This document shows positions 1 through 7,681 of a DNA stretch of 41,700 nucleotides, in pieces. The notes beneath the pieces were generated by a model that was not told the DNA's origin, made no database searches, and saw nothing but the letters and a program-made list of their open reading frames with translations. The position numbers were made by a program, and so were the translations under genes. The stretch comes from an uncultured Clostridia bacterium (GTDB taxonomy: Bacteria; Bacillota; Clostridia; Christensenellales; Aristaeellaceae), in NCBI GenBank assembly GCA_934643825.1, contig CAKUCW010000023.1:1-41700 (forward strand), written 5' to 3'. The number at the start of each line of letters is the position of its first letter. Position 1 is the first letter of the stretch.

Positions 1-456
1 GCCAACGCGTTCCTGGGCGTCTGCCACTCGATGGCGCACAAGCTCGGCGCCTATCATCATCTGCCGCACGGCGTCGCCAACGCGCTGATGATTTCCCACG
101 TCCTGCGCTACAACGCGGCGGAAGTGCCGGCGAAGATGGGTACGTTCCCGCAGTATGACCATCCGCATACGCTGGCGCGTTACGCGGAGTGCGCACACTT
201 CTGCGGCGTCTGCGGCAAGGATGACGAGGAGACCCTCAACCTGTTCATCGACAAGGTGGAGGAGCTCAAGGCGAAGGTCGGCATCAAGAAATCCATCGCG
301 GAATACGGAATCAGCGAAGAAACCTTCATGAGCACGCTGGATCAGATGGTTGAGGATGCGTTCGACGACCAATGCACCGGAGCGAATCCGCGCTATCCGC
401 TGCTCAAGGAAATCAAGGCGATGTATCTCAAGGCGTATTACGGCGAGAAGGCGTAA
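1..456 (+). CDS. adhE: C-terminal part of iron-dependent alcohol dehydrogenase, probably the AdhE bifunctional aldehyde-alcohol dehydrogenase (5' truncated by window edge)
   Basis: The open frame runs from base 1 without a start, so only the last 151 residues are present. They begin with ANAFLGVCHSMAHKLGAYHH, the iron-binding histidine region of group III (Fe-type) alcohol dehydrogenases, and continue through the all-helical C-terminal domain to a TAA stop. The version of this motif and the C-terminal stretch around TGANPRYPLL match what is known of the alcohol dehydrogenase half of AdhE, which reduces acetyl-CoA to ethanol in two NADH-dependent steps. The N-terminal aldehyde dehydrogenase half lies outside the window, so AdhE rather than a stand-alone alcohol dehydrogenase is an inference. 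A hairpin follows about 18 bases after the stop. Confidence 0.85.
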   Translation, partial: ANAFLGVCHSMAHKLGAYHHLPHGVANALMISHVLRYNAAEVPAKMGTFPQYDHPHTLARYAECAHFCGVCGKDDEETLNLFIDKVEELKAKVGIKKSIAEYGISEETFMSTLDQMVEDAFDDQCTGANPRYPLLKEIKAMYLKAYYGEKA

Positions 457-474
457 GCGCAGACGATATGAGGG

Positions 475-503
475 CGTTCTCTCCCGGGTGGAGAGAACGT
501 GCA
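475..503 (+). terminator. hairpin after adhE, possible terminator
   Basis: A perfect 10-bp stem (475-484 with 490-499) and a 5-base loop sit 18 bases after the adhE stop. The U-run is not immediate; a T-rich tract (gtttcttttc) begins only about 11 bases later, so termination efficiency is uncertain. Confidence 0.5.
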
Positions 504-557
504 TCCTCCCGTTTCTTTTCAGAAGAAGCCATGTAAAACTGTTTAGGAGGATTCAAC

Positions 558-1307
558 ATGAGCAAGGAAATCATCGTAGAGCGCGGAACCAAGACGGTAT
601 ACCGCGACGGCGACACGATCGTGAAGCAGTTTAAGGCGGGCTATCCCAAGAGCGCGGTCATCAAGGAAGCGTTTAACCATGCGCTGGCGGAAGAAGTCGG
701 GCTGAATGTGCCGGAGCTGCTGGAGGTCAAGGACACGGGCGAGGGCTGGGCGCTGGTCATTCGGAATATTCCGGGCAAGACCATGGCGCAGCTCATGCAG
801 GAGCAGCCGGAAAACATCGACAGCCTGATGGAGCAGTTCGTCGATATTCAGAGCGATATCCACAAGTATACCTGCAAGCAGATGGGACGCCTGAAGGATA
901 AGCTCAATGCCCAGATTTCGTCCCTGCGCGATGAGCTGGATGCGACGACGCGCTACGAGCTGCATGTGCGCCTTGAAAACATGAAGCCGCATACGAAGAT
1001 TACGCACGGCGACTTCAACCCGACCAACGTTCTCATCGGCGATGACGGCAAGGTCTATATTCTGGACTGGGCGCATGCCGCAATCGGCAACGCTTCTGCT
1101 GATGCCGCGATGACCTATCTGCTCTTCGCGCTGGAAGATCAGAAAAAGGCGGATCTGTATCTCAAGCTCTTCTGCAAGAAGAACGATATCGCGATGCAGT
1201 ATGTCCAGAAGTGGCTGCCGATCGTTGCTGCCGCGCAGATGACCAAGAAGCATGGTGCGGAAAAGGAGTTCCTGACGCGCTGGACGCAGGTTGTCGAGTT
1301 TGAGTAA
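558..1307 (+). CDS. phosphotransferase of the APH/choline kinase fold
   Basis: A 249-residue protein with the aminoglycoside-phosphotransferase-type kinase core: a catalytic loop HGDFNPTNVL at about residues 150-159 (Brenner motif, catalytic Asp) and a metal-binding ILDWAHAA segment about 12 residues later, equivalent to the DFG motif. Family members phosphorylate small alcohols or amines (antibiotics, choline, sugars) in the cytoplasm using ATP. The substrate cannot be read from sequence and I see no reason to call it a resistance gene. The start has a strong ribosome binding site (TTAGGAGG, 8 bases upstream). It is flanked by hairpins on both sides, so it is probably monocistronic. Confidence 0.8.
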   Translation: MSKEIIVERGTKTVYRDGDTIVKQFKAGYPKSAVIKEAFNHALAEEVGLNVPELLEVKDTGEGWALVIRNIPGKTMAQLMQEQPENIDSLMEQFVDIQSDIHKYTCKQMGRLKDKLNAQISSLRDELDATTRYELHVRLENMKPHTKITHGDFNPTNVLIGDDGKVYILDWAHAAIGNASADAAMTYLLFALEDQKKADLYLKLFCKKNDIAMQYVQKWLPIVAAAQMTKKHGAEKEFLTRWTQVVEFE

Positions 1308-1358
1308 GCCGTAAGACCAAGGCACGCTTAAACTGAAGCCGAACATTTTGAAAACAAA

Positions 1359-1402
1359 CAGCTATGGCTTGAAGGAAAACCCTCGAGCCATAGCTGCTTT
1401 TG
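1359..1402 (+). terminator. intrinsic terminator of the phosphotransferase gene
   Basis: An 11-bp perfect stem (1359-1369 with 1386-1396) is followed by CTTTTGT, about 50 bases after the stop codon. The degenerate repeat copy described next begins directly at the end of its T-tract. Confidence 0.8.
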
Positions 1403-1486
1403 TATATGGAAAACCGTGCAGAATCGCCCGCACGCGCTAGGCTTTCCTGTTTTTTTCAAACTGAGGCGGGGGAGTAAAAAGGGTTT
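1402..1486 (+). repeat. degenerate copy of the ~90-bp terminator-associated repeat (family R)
   Basis: The stretch starting GTATATGGAAAACCGTGCAG and continuing through AATCGCCCG resembles the outer end of the better preserved copies at 10737-10822 and (reverse complement) 35555-35641, which read GTATAGGAAATTGCG then AAATCGCC. Similarity fades towards 1486, where the hairpin of the intact copies is not preserved. As in other copies, this end abuts the T-tract of a gene terminator. The alignment was made by eye. Confidence 0.55.
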
Positions 1487-1499
1487 TGCTGAATCTTTC

Positions 1500-1532
1500 C
1501 CCGATCAAAAACGGTCGATCGGGCATTTTTTA
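1500..1532 (+). terminator. orphan terminator-like hairpin upstream of tRNA-Pro
   Basis: A 7-bp perfect stem CCCGATC/GATCGGG (1500-1506 with 1517-1523) is followed by a run of six T. No gene ends immediately upstream, so it probably insulates the tRNA promoter from read-through. Confidence 0.6.
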
Positions 1533-1574
1533 ATCCGGGATGAGTCGGATGGACAATTGGGAGAAAAATAGCTA

Positions 1575-1602
1575 TTGACAAATCCTGAGAGTGTGGTATA
1601 AT
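1575..1602 (+). promoter_or_regulatory. consensus sigma-A promoter of tRNA-Pro
   Basis: Perfect TTGACA (1575-1580) and perfect TATAAT (1597-1602) are separated by 16 bases. The tRNA begins about 31 bases after the -10 box. Confidence 0.9.
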
Positions 1603-1633
1603 AGACCGTGCTTGAAGGCAGTGTGCTTTCATT

Positions 1634-1710
1634 CGGGGTGTAGCGCAGTTTGGTAGCGTGCTTGAATGGGGTTCAAGAGGCCGCGAGTTCGAATCTCGCC
1701 ACTCCGACCA
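1634..1710 (+). tRNA. tRNA-Pro, anticodon GGG
   Basis: A full cloverleaf can be folded by eye. The acceptor stem is CGGGGTG (1634-1640) with CACTCCG (1700-1706). The anticodon stem CTTGA/TCAAG closes a 7-base loop with anticodon GGG, and the T arm holds GTTCGAATC. CCA is encoded at 1708-1710. It reads CCC and CCU codons. It stands alone between its own promoter and terminator. Confidence 0.95.
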
Positions 1711-1720
1711 TGCAGAGAAG

Positions 1721-1761
1721 TCTCAATTTTCTAGATATTGCTAGAAAATTGGGGCTTTTTT
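1721..1761 (+). terminator. intrinsic terminator of tRNA-Pro
   Basis: A long stem (11 contiguous Watson-Crick pairs, 1724-1734 with 1741-1751, extended by G-T/G-C pairs) is followed by CTTTTTTCTTT. The region from here to 1908 shows no gene or structure that I can support. Confidence 0.85.
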
Positions 1762-1908
1762 CTTTGATTTGGAAAATGATGGGCAGAAGCATCGTTGACT
1801 GAGCGATCAAAACAGAACGCATCACATGGACGATAGAAGCGTGAAGCTTGAAAACGTCGGCAGGGAAGGAAAAACATGGAGCAAACAATCGTTAAAGGCT
1901 GCATAAGA

Positions 1909-1952
1909 AAAAATTCCGCCTGAGTCACGGGTCGGACTCTGGCGGAATTTTT
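1909..1952. terminator. bidirectional terminator-like inverted repeat
   Basis: A perfect 12-bp inverted repeat (1909-1920 with 1941-1952) has A-runs on its left arm and T-runs on its right arm, so it could terminate on either strand. No recognised gene ends at it; it lies between the convergent tRNA-Pro and tRNA-Leu units. Confidence 0.6.
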
Positions 1953-2033
1953 GCATGATGGCGGATGATCTCGTTCGGCGTCGGAGAGAAGCGCTTCTTC
2001 GCCTGCTGTTTATAAAATGAGCGACATGGAGAA

Positions 2034-2081
2034 TAAGAAAAAATCCGAACCCATTTCCGATTTGGAAAATCTGGTTCGGAT
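2034..2081 (-). terminator. intrinsic terminator of tRNA-Leu
   Basis: On the minus strand, a 9-bp stem ATCCGAACC/GGTTCGGAT (2073-2081 with 2043-2051) is followed by a T-run just after the tRNA-Leu 3' end. Confidence 0.8.
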
Positions 2082-2091
2082 GATACTGGTT

Positions 2092-2178
2092 TGGTGCGGG
2101 AAACAGGACTTGAACCTGCATGAAATTGCTTTCACTAGAACCTGAATCTAGCGCGTCTGCCAATTCCGCCATTCCCGC
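2092..2178 (-). tRNA. tRNA-Leu, anticodon CAG
   Basis: On the minus strand a class II tRNA with a long variable arm folds: acceptor stem GCGGGAA (from 2178) with TTCCCGC, anticodon stem CTAGA/TCTAG with loop TTCAGGT giving anticodon CAG, and T-loop GTTCAAGTC. CCA is encoded (complement of 2092-2094). It decodes CUG, a common leucine codon in this GC-rich segment. Confidence 0.95.
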
Positions 2179-2194
2179 AAACTCGACGAAGGAT

Positions 2195-2223
2195 ATTATA
2201 TCCTTGCCGATGAAATTTGTCAA
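2195..2223 (-). promoter_or_regulatory. consensus sigma-A promoter of tRNA-Leu
   Basis: On the minus strand, perfect TTGACA (complement of 2218-2223) and perfect TATAAT (complement of 2195-2200) are separated by 17 bases. The tRNA starts about 17 bases downstream. Confidence 0.9.
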
Positions 2224-2245
2224 GGGGTTTTGAAAAAACAACCCG

Positions 2246-2842
2246 TTACAGCGTGATTTCGCGCAGAATATCGTGAAACTGGCTGCCGCAGCGCTCAAGT
2301 TCGCCCAACACGGCGTCGATGCCTTCTGGCTCGGCTGTCCAGTTGCTGCGCGTGATGGCGGCAGACGGAGTGGGGCAGAGGAGCAGCTCGCTGTCGGGGT
2401 AGAGCGTCTGATAATACATCTTGGCGCGTCTGGCGTGGACAGGCATGCAGCACAGAATGGCGCGGCGGATGGTCAGCTGCTCCCGGTCGGTGCGCCGGCG
2501 GGAGTAGATGGCGTTTTGATAGGTGAAGGTCGCCTCGTCTTCGCGGAGAATGGCGCTGTCCGGCACGCCGTTTTCCATCAGAACGGCACGCATGAACGCC
2601 CATTCGGTTTCAAAGCGTCCTTCGTACGGACGCGTTCCCGTTTTCTGTCCGCAGAATGCTCCGGTTGTGATGGAATAGCGCCCGGAAGGGAGGATCAGCG
2701 GGGTATAGCCGTCCAGATAGAGCTTTGCAGCCCATTCGGAAGGCTCGGCGTGACCGTTTCCGGGGATGAACAGGATGTCCGCAGGCTTCGGCTCGTCCTC
2801 AAGGAAGATAAAGCGGGTGATGTCCTCGATCCACTCAAGCAT
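2246..2842 (-). CDS. YdcF-like / DUF218 family protein
   Basis: A 198-residue protein with the DUF218 (YdcF/SanA-like) pattern: a beta strand ending in FIPGNGH near residues 25-31, an LPSGRYS strand near 50-56, and the family hallmark EDEATFTYQNA (acidic residues followed by T and N) near residue 100. No N-terminal membrane anchor is seen, so it looks cytoplasmic. The biochemical role of the family is poorly defined, although members often sit in envelope or glycan gene sets. It is the last gene of a minus-strand unit behind two glycosyltransferases, and its start overlaps the preceding gene by 8 bases, implying translational coupling. Confidence 0.75.
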   Translation of the reverse strand: MLEWIEDITRFIFLEDEPKPADILFIPGNGHAEPSEWAAKLYLDGYTPLILPSGRYSITTGAFCGQKTGTRPYEGRFETEWAFMRAVLMENGVPDSAILREDEATFTYQNAIYSRRRTDREQLTIRRAILCCMPVHARRAKMYYQTLYPDSELLLCPTPSAAITRSNWTAEPEGIDAVLGELERCGSQFHDILREITL

Positions 2843-3827
2843 GTTCGGATGCCTTTCCGGTCAAAAGACCGCAAATCGTGCCCGTGCCGTAGACGATATG
2901 GACGACCGGGAAGAGGAAGGGCAGACAGATCAAAACGAGCAGCTTGCCGCGTGGCGCTTCCGCGGCGGCTTTGACGGCGAACGCGATATCCAGAACGCCA
3001 TACAGCAGGAGCATGGCGCAGAGCGGAAGCTTCCACAGCGGAAAAATCGCCAGCAGCACGACGAGCGCTAACACAAACAGCGAAGGAATCAGGTGTCGGG
3101 GCGCAAAGCAATGCGGCTGAATGCGCATCGTGCGCCCGATCCAGTAGCCGTTGCCCCATTTCTGATTGAGCTGACCGCGGAGCGTCTTGCGTGCCGCATG
3201 CCAGGAGAGGATATCCGGGGAGAAGTAAAAGCGATAGCCTGCCTTGCGCATGCGGTAGTGCATGTCGTTATCCTCGGTGCGGCGAAGGCGCTCGTCGTAT
3301 AACCCGACGGCGTCATAGACCTCGCGGCGGTAAAGCGCATAGGCGAGCGTATCCACATAACGCGCTTCGCCGCCGTTGCGGAAGGGCGCTGCACCGCCGC
3401 AGAAGCGGGAGGTATCCAGCGCACGGGTCACGGCTTCCCAGTCGCTCTCCGGTTCCGCGCCGCATACGCTGCCGCCGACGATATCCTCGCCGTTTTCCAG
3501 CGCACGGATGTTCTTTTCAAGAAAATCCTTCGGTATGCGTGCGTGCGCATCCAGACGGATTATGGCGTCGCCGGTAGCCGCTCGCAGGGCAATGTTGATG
3601 CCGCTGGCGAGCCAACGCTTCGGATTGTCCAGCACCTTGACGGAAAAGGGCGCACGGCTGGAAAAGCCGCACATGATCTGCCGCGTCTGATCCGTGGAGG
3701 CGCTGTCAACCAGCAGCGCTTCGATTTGCTGCGGCGCAATCGTCTGCGCGAGAAGATCGTCAAGAAGCGCTCCGAGGCATTTTTCGGCGTTATATGCGAC
3801 AACAATAAAGCTGACTTTGGTCATCAT
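2835..3827 (-). CDS. family 2 glycosyltransferase with C-terminal membrane segments (ExoA-like)
   Basis: The 330-residue protein opens with a GT-A nucleotide-binding strand (SFIVVAYNAEKCLGALLDDL) and has DSASTDQT and RLDAHARIP, matching the acidic motifs of GT2 enzymes. The central part (RTEDNDMHYR) resembles the catalytic ED motif. The C-terminal third has two strongly hydrophobic stretches (about residues 245-275 and 285-315), so it should sit at the inner face of the membrane. It likely adds sugars to a lipid-linked glycan; donor and acceptor cannot be read. Two adjacent ATGs (3827, 3824) follow a GGAG site. It starts 3 bases after the upstream glycosyltransferase stops. Confidence 0.85.
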   Translation of the reverse strand: MMTKVSFIVVAYNAEKCLGALLDDLLAQTIAPQQIEALLVDSASTDQTRQIMCGFSSRAPFSVKVLDNPKRWLASGINIALRAATGDAIIRLDAHARIPKDFLEKNIRALENGEDIVGGSVCGAEPESDWEAVTRALDTSRFCGGAAPFRNGGEARYVDTLAYALYRREVYDAVGLYDERLRRTEDNDMHYRMRKAGYRFYFSPDILSWHAARKTLRGQLNQKWGNGYWIGRTMRIQPHCFAPRHLIPSLFVLALVVLLAIFPLWKLPLCAMLLLYGVLDIAFAVKAAAEAPRGKLLVLICLPFLFPVVHIVYGTGTICGLLTGKASEHA

Positions 3828-3830
3828 AGA

Positions 3831-4763
3831 TCACTCCGCCGCATATGCGCGGCTTCTCTTGCGATAAGTTAAAAGCCCCAGGGGTAAACCGAAGAAAAAG
3901 AGCTTCTGAGAGATAAACGCACGCGGGCGTTTTTTTGCCAGAAGCCAGCCGAGCTGCATGCACTCGAGCATCATCGCGACGGCAAGACCCCAGCCAGGCA
4001 GAAACAGAAGGAAGAAAAGCGCCAGCCAGTCCAGCGCATAAAATGTGAATTTTTCGCGCTCGTGGCGCATGTAATCGTGCGCATGATGCGACGCGAGCGC
4101 ACACGCAAGCGCCTGACCTTCGCCCAGACGCCGTGCGGAAAAGACCGTGTGCAGGGGACTGCGGTTGTCGCGTACGGCGTCCGTATGGGTAATCATCGGC
4201 ACGGGAATTTCCACGATGCGGCTGCCCATGGCAAGCAGACGCGCATGAAGCTCGGATTCCTCGCAGGCGACCGTGTCGGTTGACCAGCCGCCGCACGCGG
4301 CAAGCGCTTCGGCAGTGATCATCAGTGCGCCGCCGAATTCGGGCGCGATGCGCTCCTGCGTGCAGTTGAAGTAATTTTCGTTGCGGCCGACGACTTCTCC
4401 GCCACGCATATACAGATCCTCGCGGATGCCGCACACACCGTCATAACCGCGGGACGCCATCGCCATCAGCGCTTTTTCAGCGAAACCGGGACGCAGCTGC
4501 ATGTCGCCGTCCAGAAAGAGCAGATACTCGCCTCGGGCTTCCTTGGCGCCGACGAAGCGGCCCAGCCCCGCCGTCGTGTCCTTCTCGGCGAGCAGATAGC
4601 AGCGGGCGCCGAGCGAACGGGCGGTTTGCAGGCTCTGGTCGGTTGAGCAGGAATCGACATATAGAATTTCGTGAGAAAGATGGTTCAGCGCGGTGTGAAT
4701 GCTGTTTAAACAGGCGACGAGGCGCTCTCCTTCGTTCTTGCCGATGACGATGACGCTAATCAA
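3831..4763 (-). CDS. family 2 glycosyltransferase
   Basis: A 310-residue GT2 enzyme: N-terminal VIVIGKNEGERL strand, DSCSTDQS nucleotide-binding motif, and FLDGDMQL (the DXD-type metal/UDP site) near residues 102-110. A hydrophobic stretch near residues 235-262 suggests membrane association. The start codon is TTG (complement of 4761-4763), supported by a strong GGGAGGAAAG ribosome binding site 6-7 bases upstream; no ATG lies near. It heads the minus-strand unit glycosyltransferase, glycosyltransferase, ydcF-like, and diverges from a third GT2 gene with interlocking promoters, suggesting one local glycan-modification function. Confidence 0.87.
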   Translation of the reverse strand: MISVIVIGKNEGERLVACLNSIHTALNHLSHEILYVDSCSTDQSLQTARSLGARCYLLAEKDTTAGLGRFVGAKEARGEYLLFLDGDMQLRPGFAEKALMAMASRGYDGVCGIREDLYMRGGEVVGRNENYFNCTQERIAPEFGGALMITAEALAACGGWSTDTVACEESELHARLLAMGSRIVEIPVPMITHTDAVRDNRSPLHTVFSARRLGEGQALACALASHHAHDYMRHEREKFTFYALDWLALFFLLFLPGWGLAVAMMLECMQLGWLLAKKRPRAFISQKLFFFGLPLGLLTYRKRSRAYAAE

Positions 4764-4791
4764 CGCTCTTTCCTCCCGGGTGTAAATATGC

Positions 4792-4821
4792 TATAATACA
4801 GATGAAACTATTATGGCACAA
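4792..4821. promoter_or_regulatory. interlocked divergent promoters between the two glycosyltransferase units
   Basis: Plus strand: an extended -10 TATGCTATAAT with TATAAT at 4792-4797 and no good -35. Minus strand: TTGTGC (complement of 4816-4821), 17 bases, then TATTAT (complement of 4793-4798). The two -10 boxes occupy practically the same base pairs, so RNA polymerase binding should be mutually exclusive. Confidence 0.65.
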
Positions 4822-4854
4822 AATCGGGCGATTGGCAAGCCGGAAATGAGGGAG

Positions 4855-5838
4855 ATGCTTTTGCTGCTCAGCGTAATCATACCTTTCTATCGGGTGGAAA
4901 AATACATCGGGGCGTGTCTTGCTGCGCTTGACGGGCTGGAAGAATGCGAAGTTTTGCTGGTGGATGACTGCGGCGGGGATCGAAGCGTCGATCTTGCGCA
5001 GGCATACTGTGCGGCGCATGCCTTTGCACGCGTCATCAGCCGGGAGAAAAACGGCGGGCTTTCCGCCGCACGCAATACCGGGCTTTCCGCCGCAAAGGGC
5101 GAATATGTATATTTTCTGGACAGCGACGATATTCCGCGTGCGCAGGCGCTTTTGCATGTGGCAAAACAGGCGCAGAGGCAGACGCTGGATATTGCAAAAG
5201 CGCGTTTTTGCTATTTGGATGATGAGAGCGGCGAGCTTTCCGAGGGCGCGGCGATTCGTCAGACCGAGATCATGACCGGAGGCGAGCTGTTTGCCGCCCA
5301 GTGCGCCGAGGGTGTGTATGAGCCGATGGTTTGGCAATGCGTCTATCGGCGGGCGTTTCTCGATGAAATCGGGCTGAAGATGGCGGACGGGCTTTTGTTT
5401 GAAGATGAGCTGTTTCAGGCGCCGGCGCTGCTGAAGGCGAAACGCGCCCGGGCGTTTGAAGAGGTCATTCTGGAATACCGTCAGCGGCAGGGCAGCATCA
5501 TGGCGTCCTTTGCCCGAAGCAGCGGCTGGTGCGAGAGCTATTTGCAGGTGTGCAGGCGGCTTGACGTATTGGCAAAGACGCTTGAGGATGGCGCACCGCG
5601 GCGTGCGCTGAAAAAGCGCATCGGTCAGATTGCCCTCAGCGTCGGGAAAAATATTCCGGGCTATCATCTGCCGCCGACGATTGCCAAAGAAGCCATGGAT
5701 ATTCTGAAAAAGAATCGGCGTGAGCTGGCGGGCTATGCGCTGCACAGCGGCGATCGGGTTGTTGCGGCGCAGGGTATCCTGCTGAGCCTTTCGCCGGATG
5801 CGTTTGTGGCGATTTACGGCAAGGTGACGGGAAGGTGA
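4855..5838 (+). CDS. family 2 glycosyltransferase (WcaA-type)
   Basis: Classic GT2 architecture: LLSVIIPFYRVEKYIGACL at the N-terminus, LLVDDCGGDRS (nucleotide site), KNGGLSAARNTGL and YFLDSDD (DXD site) within the first 110 residues, then a variable acceptor domain, about 327 residues in all, soluble. Start choice is uncertain. ATG codons lie in frame at 4813, 4846 and 4855, and TTG at 4861; only the GAGGGAG at 4848-4854 looks like a ribosome binding site, and its spacing suits the TTG best, so 4855 is a compromise. The gene overlaps or abuts cobO at its 3' end although the functions are unrelated. Confidence 0.85.
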   Translation: MLLLLSVIIPFYRVEKYIGACLAALDGLEECEVLLVDDCGGDRSVDLAQAYCAAHAFARVISREKNGGLSAARNTGLSAAKGEYVYFLDSDDIPRAQALLHVAKQAQRQTLDIAKARFCYLDDESGELSEGAAIRQTEIMTGGELFAAQCAEGVYEPMVWQCVYRRAFLDEIGLKMADGLLFEDELFQAPALLKAKRARAFEEVILEYRQRQGSIMASFARSSGWCESYLQVCRRLDVLAKTLEDGAPRRALKKRIGQIALSVGKNIPGYHLPPTIAKEAMDILKKNRRELAGYALHSGDRVVAAQGILLSLSPDAFVAIYGKVTGR

Positions 5839-5843
5839 AGCGA

Positions 5844-6371
5844 ATGAACAATAAACTGCATGTCTATACCGGAAACGGCAAGGGCAAGACGACAGCCGCC
5901 ATGGGGTTGGCGGTTCGCAGCGCGGGGCATGGCAGGCGCGTATTGATCGCGCAGTTTTTGAAGGATGGAAGGAGCGGCGAGCTGGCTGCTTTCAAGAACC
6001 TGCCGGGCGTGGAGATCTACCCGATGAAGCCGGTTCGGGGCTTCGTTTTTGCGATGAGCGAAGAGGAAAAGCGGCTGACGATGGAAGAACAGTGCGCACA
6101 GGCGCAGGCGCTCAAGGCGCACATCGAGCAGATCCGTCCGGAACTGATCGTATTGGATGAGCTGAATGTCGCGCTCTCGACGGGCATGCTGGACCGAGAA
6201 AGGGCGGAAGCCCTGCTGGATGCCGCGCTGCAATGCGGGGATACCGTGGCGACGGGACGCAATGCACCGCAATGGCTCATTGAACGGGCGGACTACGTTT
6301 CCGAAATATGCGCGGTCAAGCATCCGTTCCAGACGGAAGGCTTGGACGCGAGGGAAGGCATTGAGTATTAA
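5844..6371 (+). CDS. cobO: cob(I)yrinic acid a,c-diamide adenosyltransferase
   Basis: A 175-residue CobO/BtuR/CobA-family ATP:corrinoid adenosyltransferase. The P-loop GNGKGKTTAAMGLA lies at residues 9-22 after a short strand, as usual in the family, and LIVLDELNVAL (Walker B plus the conserved DELN) and ATGRNAP follow; length is typical. It transfers the 5'-deoxyadenosyl group of ATP to the cobalt of corrinoids, a step needed before the nucleotide-loop assembly encoded at 13593-20301. An in-frame GTG at 5835 overlaps the glycosyltransferase stop (GTGA), but ATG 5844 with GAAGG(T)G upstream gives the family-like N-terminus. Translational coupling to the glycosyltransferase is likely. Confidence 0.93.
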   Translation: MNNKLHVYTGNGKGKTTAAMGLAVRSAGHGRRVLIAQFLKDGRSGELAAFKNLPGVEIYPMKPVRGFVFAMSEEEKRLTMEEQCAQAQALKAHIEQIRPELIVLDELNVALSTGMLDRERAEALLDAALQCGDTVATGRNAPQWLIERADYVSEICAVKHPFQTEGLDAREGIEY

Positions 6372-6387
6372 AAACCGGAGAACATAA

Positions 6388-6424
6388 CAACTCGGCATGA
6401 TGCGTGAAGCGTCATGCCGAGTTG
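6388..6424. terminator. strong hairpin after cobO without a clear U-tract
   Basis: A perfect 13-bp stem (6388-6400 with 6412-6424) with an 11-base loop lies 17 bases after the cobO stop. No T-run follows on either strand, so it may be a weak or factor-assisted terminator or an mRNA 3'-end stabiliser. Confidence 0.5.
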
Positions 6425-6525
6425 CCCATAATGACCGCTTTTGCACAATCCTTCACCAGCTTTCTTCTTCTTATATAAAATGTATGGGACTTCGATAGAA
6501 TTCAGAAAAGAAAGCCGTATATCTA

Positions 6526-6554
6526 TTGACAGAAAAGGAATAACGGGATAAAAT
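6526..6554 (+). promoter_or_regulatory. sigma-A promoter of the LCP gene
   Basis: TTGACA (6526-6531), a 17-base spacer and TAAAAT (6549-6554), about 60 bases upstream of the LCP start codon. Confidence 0.8.
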
Positions 6555-6614
6555 AACGGGGTACATGGTAAAAATCGGGTGCATTGCGGCATCCGAAGAA
6601 CCGAGGGTGAGTGC

Positions 6615-7631
6615 ATGAAACGCGGCAGCCATCGCGGAAAGAATTTAACCATACGCGCTGTGCTTGTATGTGTGCTGATTGCAGCACTGCTCACGGCAGG
6701 CTATGTACTCGGCAGAAAATGGGAACTGAGTCAGTATCAGGAGCAGCGCGGTCAGATGAGCAGCGGCTTTGGGAAAATTCCGACCATCGAGGTGGATGGA
6801 ACGACCTATCAGCAGAAGCTGAATCTGACGACGGTTCTTCTGATGGGCACAGATAAACGATCCGACGACGTGTCGGAGGGGTATCGCAACGGCGGTCAGG
6901 CGGATTTCCTGCTTCTGGCGGTCGTTGATCACGATGCCAAGACCATTAAACAGCTTCAAATCGACCGCGATACCATCGTTCCGGTCAGTGTGCTGGGCAT
7001 ATTCGGTAACCCGGCAGGTTCTCGGGAGATGCAGATCTGCCTTGCTCACGGCTACGGGCTTGACAGGCAGGAACGCTGCAAAAACACGCTGGCATCGGTT
7101 CAGGCGCTGCTGGATGGGCAGAGCGTTGAGCTGTATGCTGAAATTCCCGTGGACGGCGTCGGTGTGCTGAACGATTTGCTCGGCGGCGTGACGGTGACGC
7201 TTCAGGATGATTTCACGTCATCCGATCCGACGATGACCGCAGGCACGACGCTGACATTGACCGCTCAGCAGGCGGAGATTCTGGTTCGCAGCCGCATGTC
7301 CATAGCGGATGGAACGAACGAGGCGCGAATGACCCGCCAGCGCATCTTTATGGATGCCGCCGTTCCGTTGATTCGGGAAAAGATAGCGGAGAACAGCAGC
7401 TTTGCTTCGGAAATGCTGGATTCGCTTGCGCCCTATTTGGCAACCAATATGGCGCGGGGGCGGATGATCAACGAGATCAACAAAGCCTATCATTATGATG
7501 TTGAGCCGGTTCAATATCTGAGCGGTGAACATACCGTCGGCGATGACGGATTTGTGGAGTTTCATGCTGACCATCAATCTGTTGTGGATTTTGTCCTGCG
7601 TACGTTTTATACGCCGCAGACCGCACAGTGA
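6615..7631 (+). CDS. LytR-CpsA-Psr (LCP) family glycopolymer transferase
   Basis: A 338-residue type II membrane protein: basic N-terminus, one membrane segment at about residues 13-33, then an extracellular LCP domain. Hallmarks are LLMGTDKR, the ADFLLLAVVDHDAKTI strand and IDRDT (the conserved catalytic/phosphate-binding Arg-Asp region), then DGVGVLNDLLGGV and the C-terminal RSR and RMTRQRIF segments. LCP enzymes attach undecaprenyl-phosphate-linked glycopolymers to peptidoglycan or proteins outside the membrane. ATG 6615 is preferred over 6579 because GAGGGTGAG lies just upstream. It leads a plus-strand group with CpsC-, CpsD- and CpsB-like genes, consistent with capsule or teichoic-type polymer attachment. 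Confidence 0.88.
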   Translation: MKRGSHRGKNLTIRAVLVCVLIAALLTAGYVLGRKWELSQYQEQRGQMSSGFGKIPTIEVDGTTYQQKLNLTTVLLMGTDKRSDDVSEGYRNGGQADFLLLAVVDHDAKTIKQLQIDRDTIVPVSVLGIFGNPAGSREMQICLAHGYGLDRQERCKNTLASVQALLDGQSVELYAEIPVDGVGVLNDLLGGVTVTLQDDFTSSDPTMTAGTTLTLTAQQAEILVRSRMSIADGTNEARMTRQRIFMDAAVPLIREKIAENSSFASEMLDSLAPYLATNMARGRMINEINKAYHYDVEPVQYLSGEHTVGDDGFVEFHADHQSVVDFVLRTFYTPQTAQ

Positions 7632-7681
7632 GATGAGCCAGAATATCACGACTTATTGATCAATCAGGGAGGAATTATCGT

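Noticed and set aside
558..1307. Aminoglycoside resistance gene
   Set aside because: The kinase fold is shared with many housekeeping small-molecule kinases; nothing indicates antibiotic substrates or mobility.
1822..2298. 158-codon open frame on the minus strand
   Set aside because: Runs straight through the tRNA-Leu gene and its terminator; translation is low-complexity.
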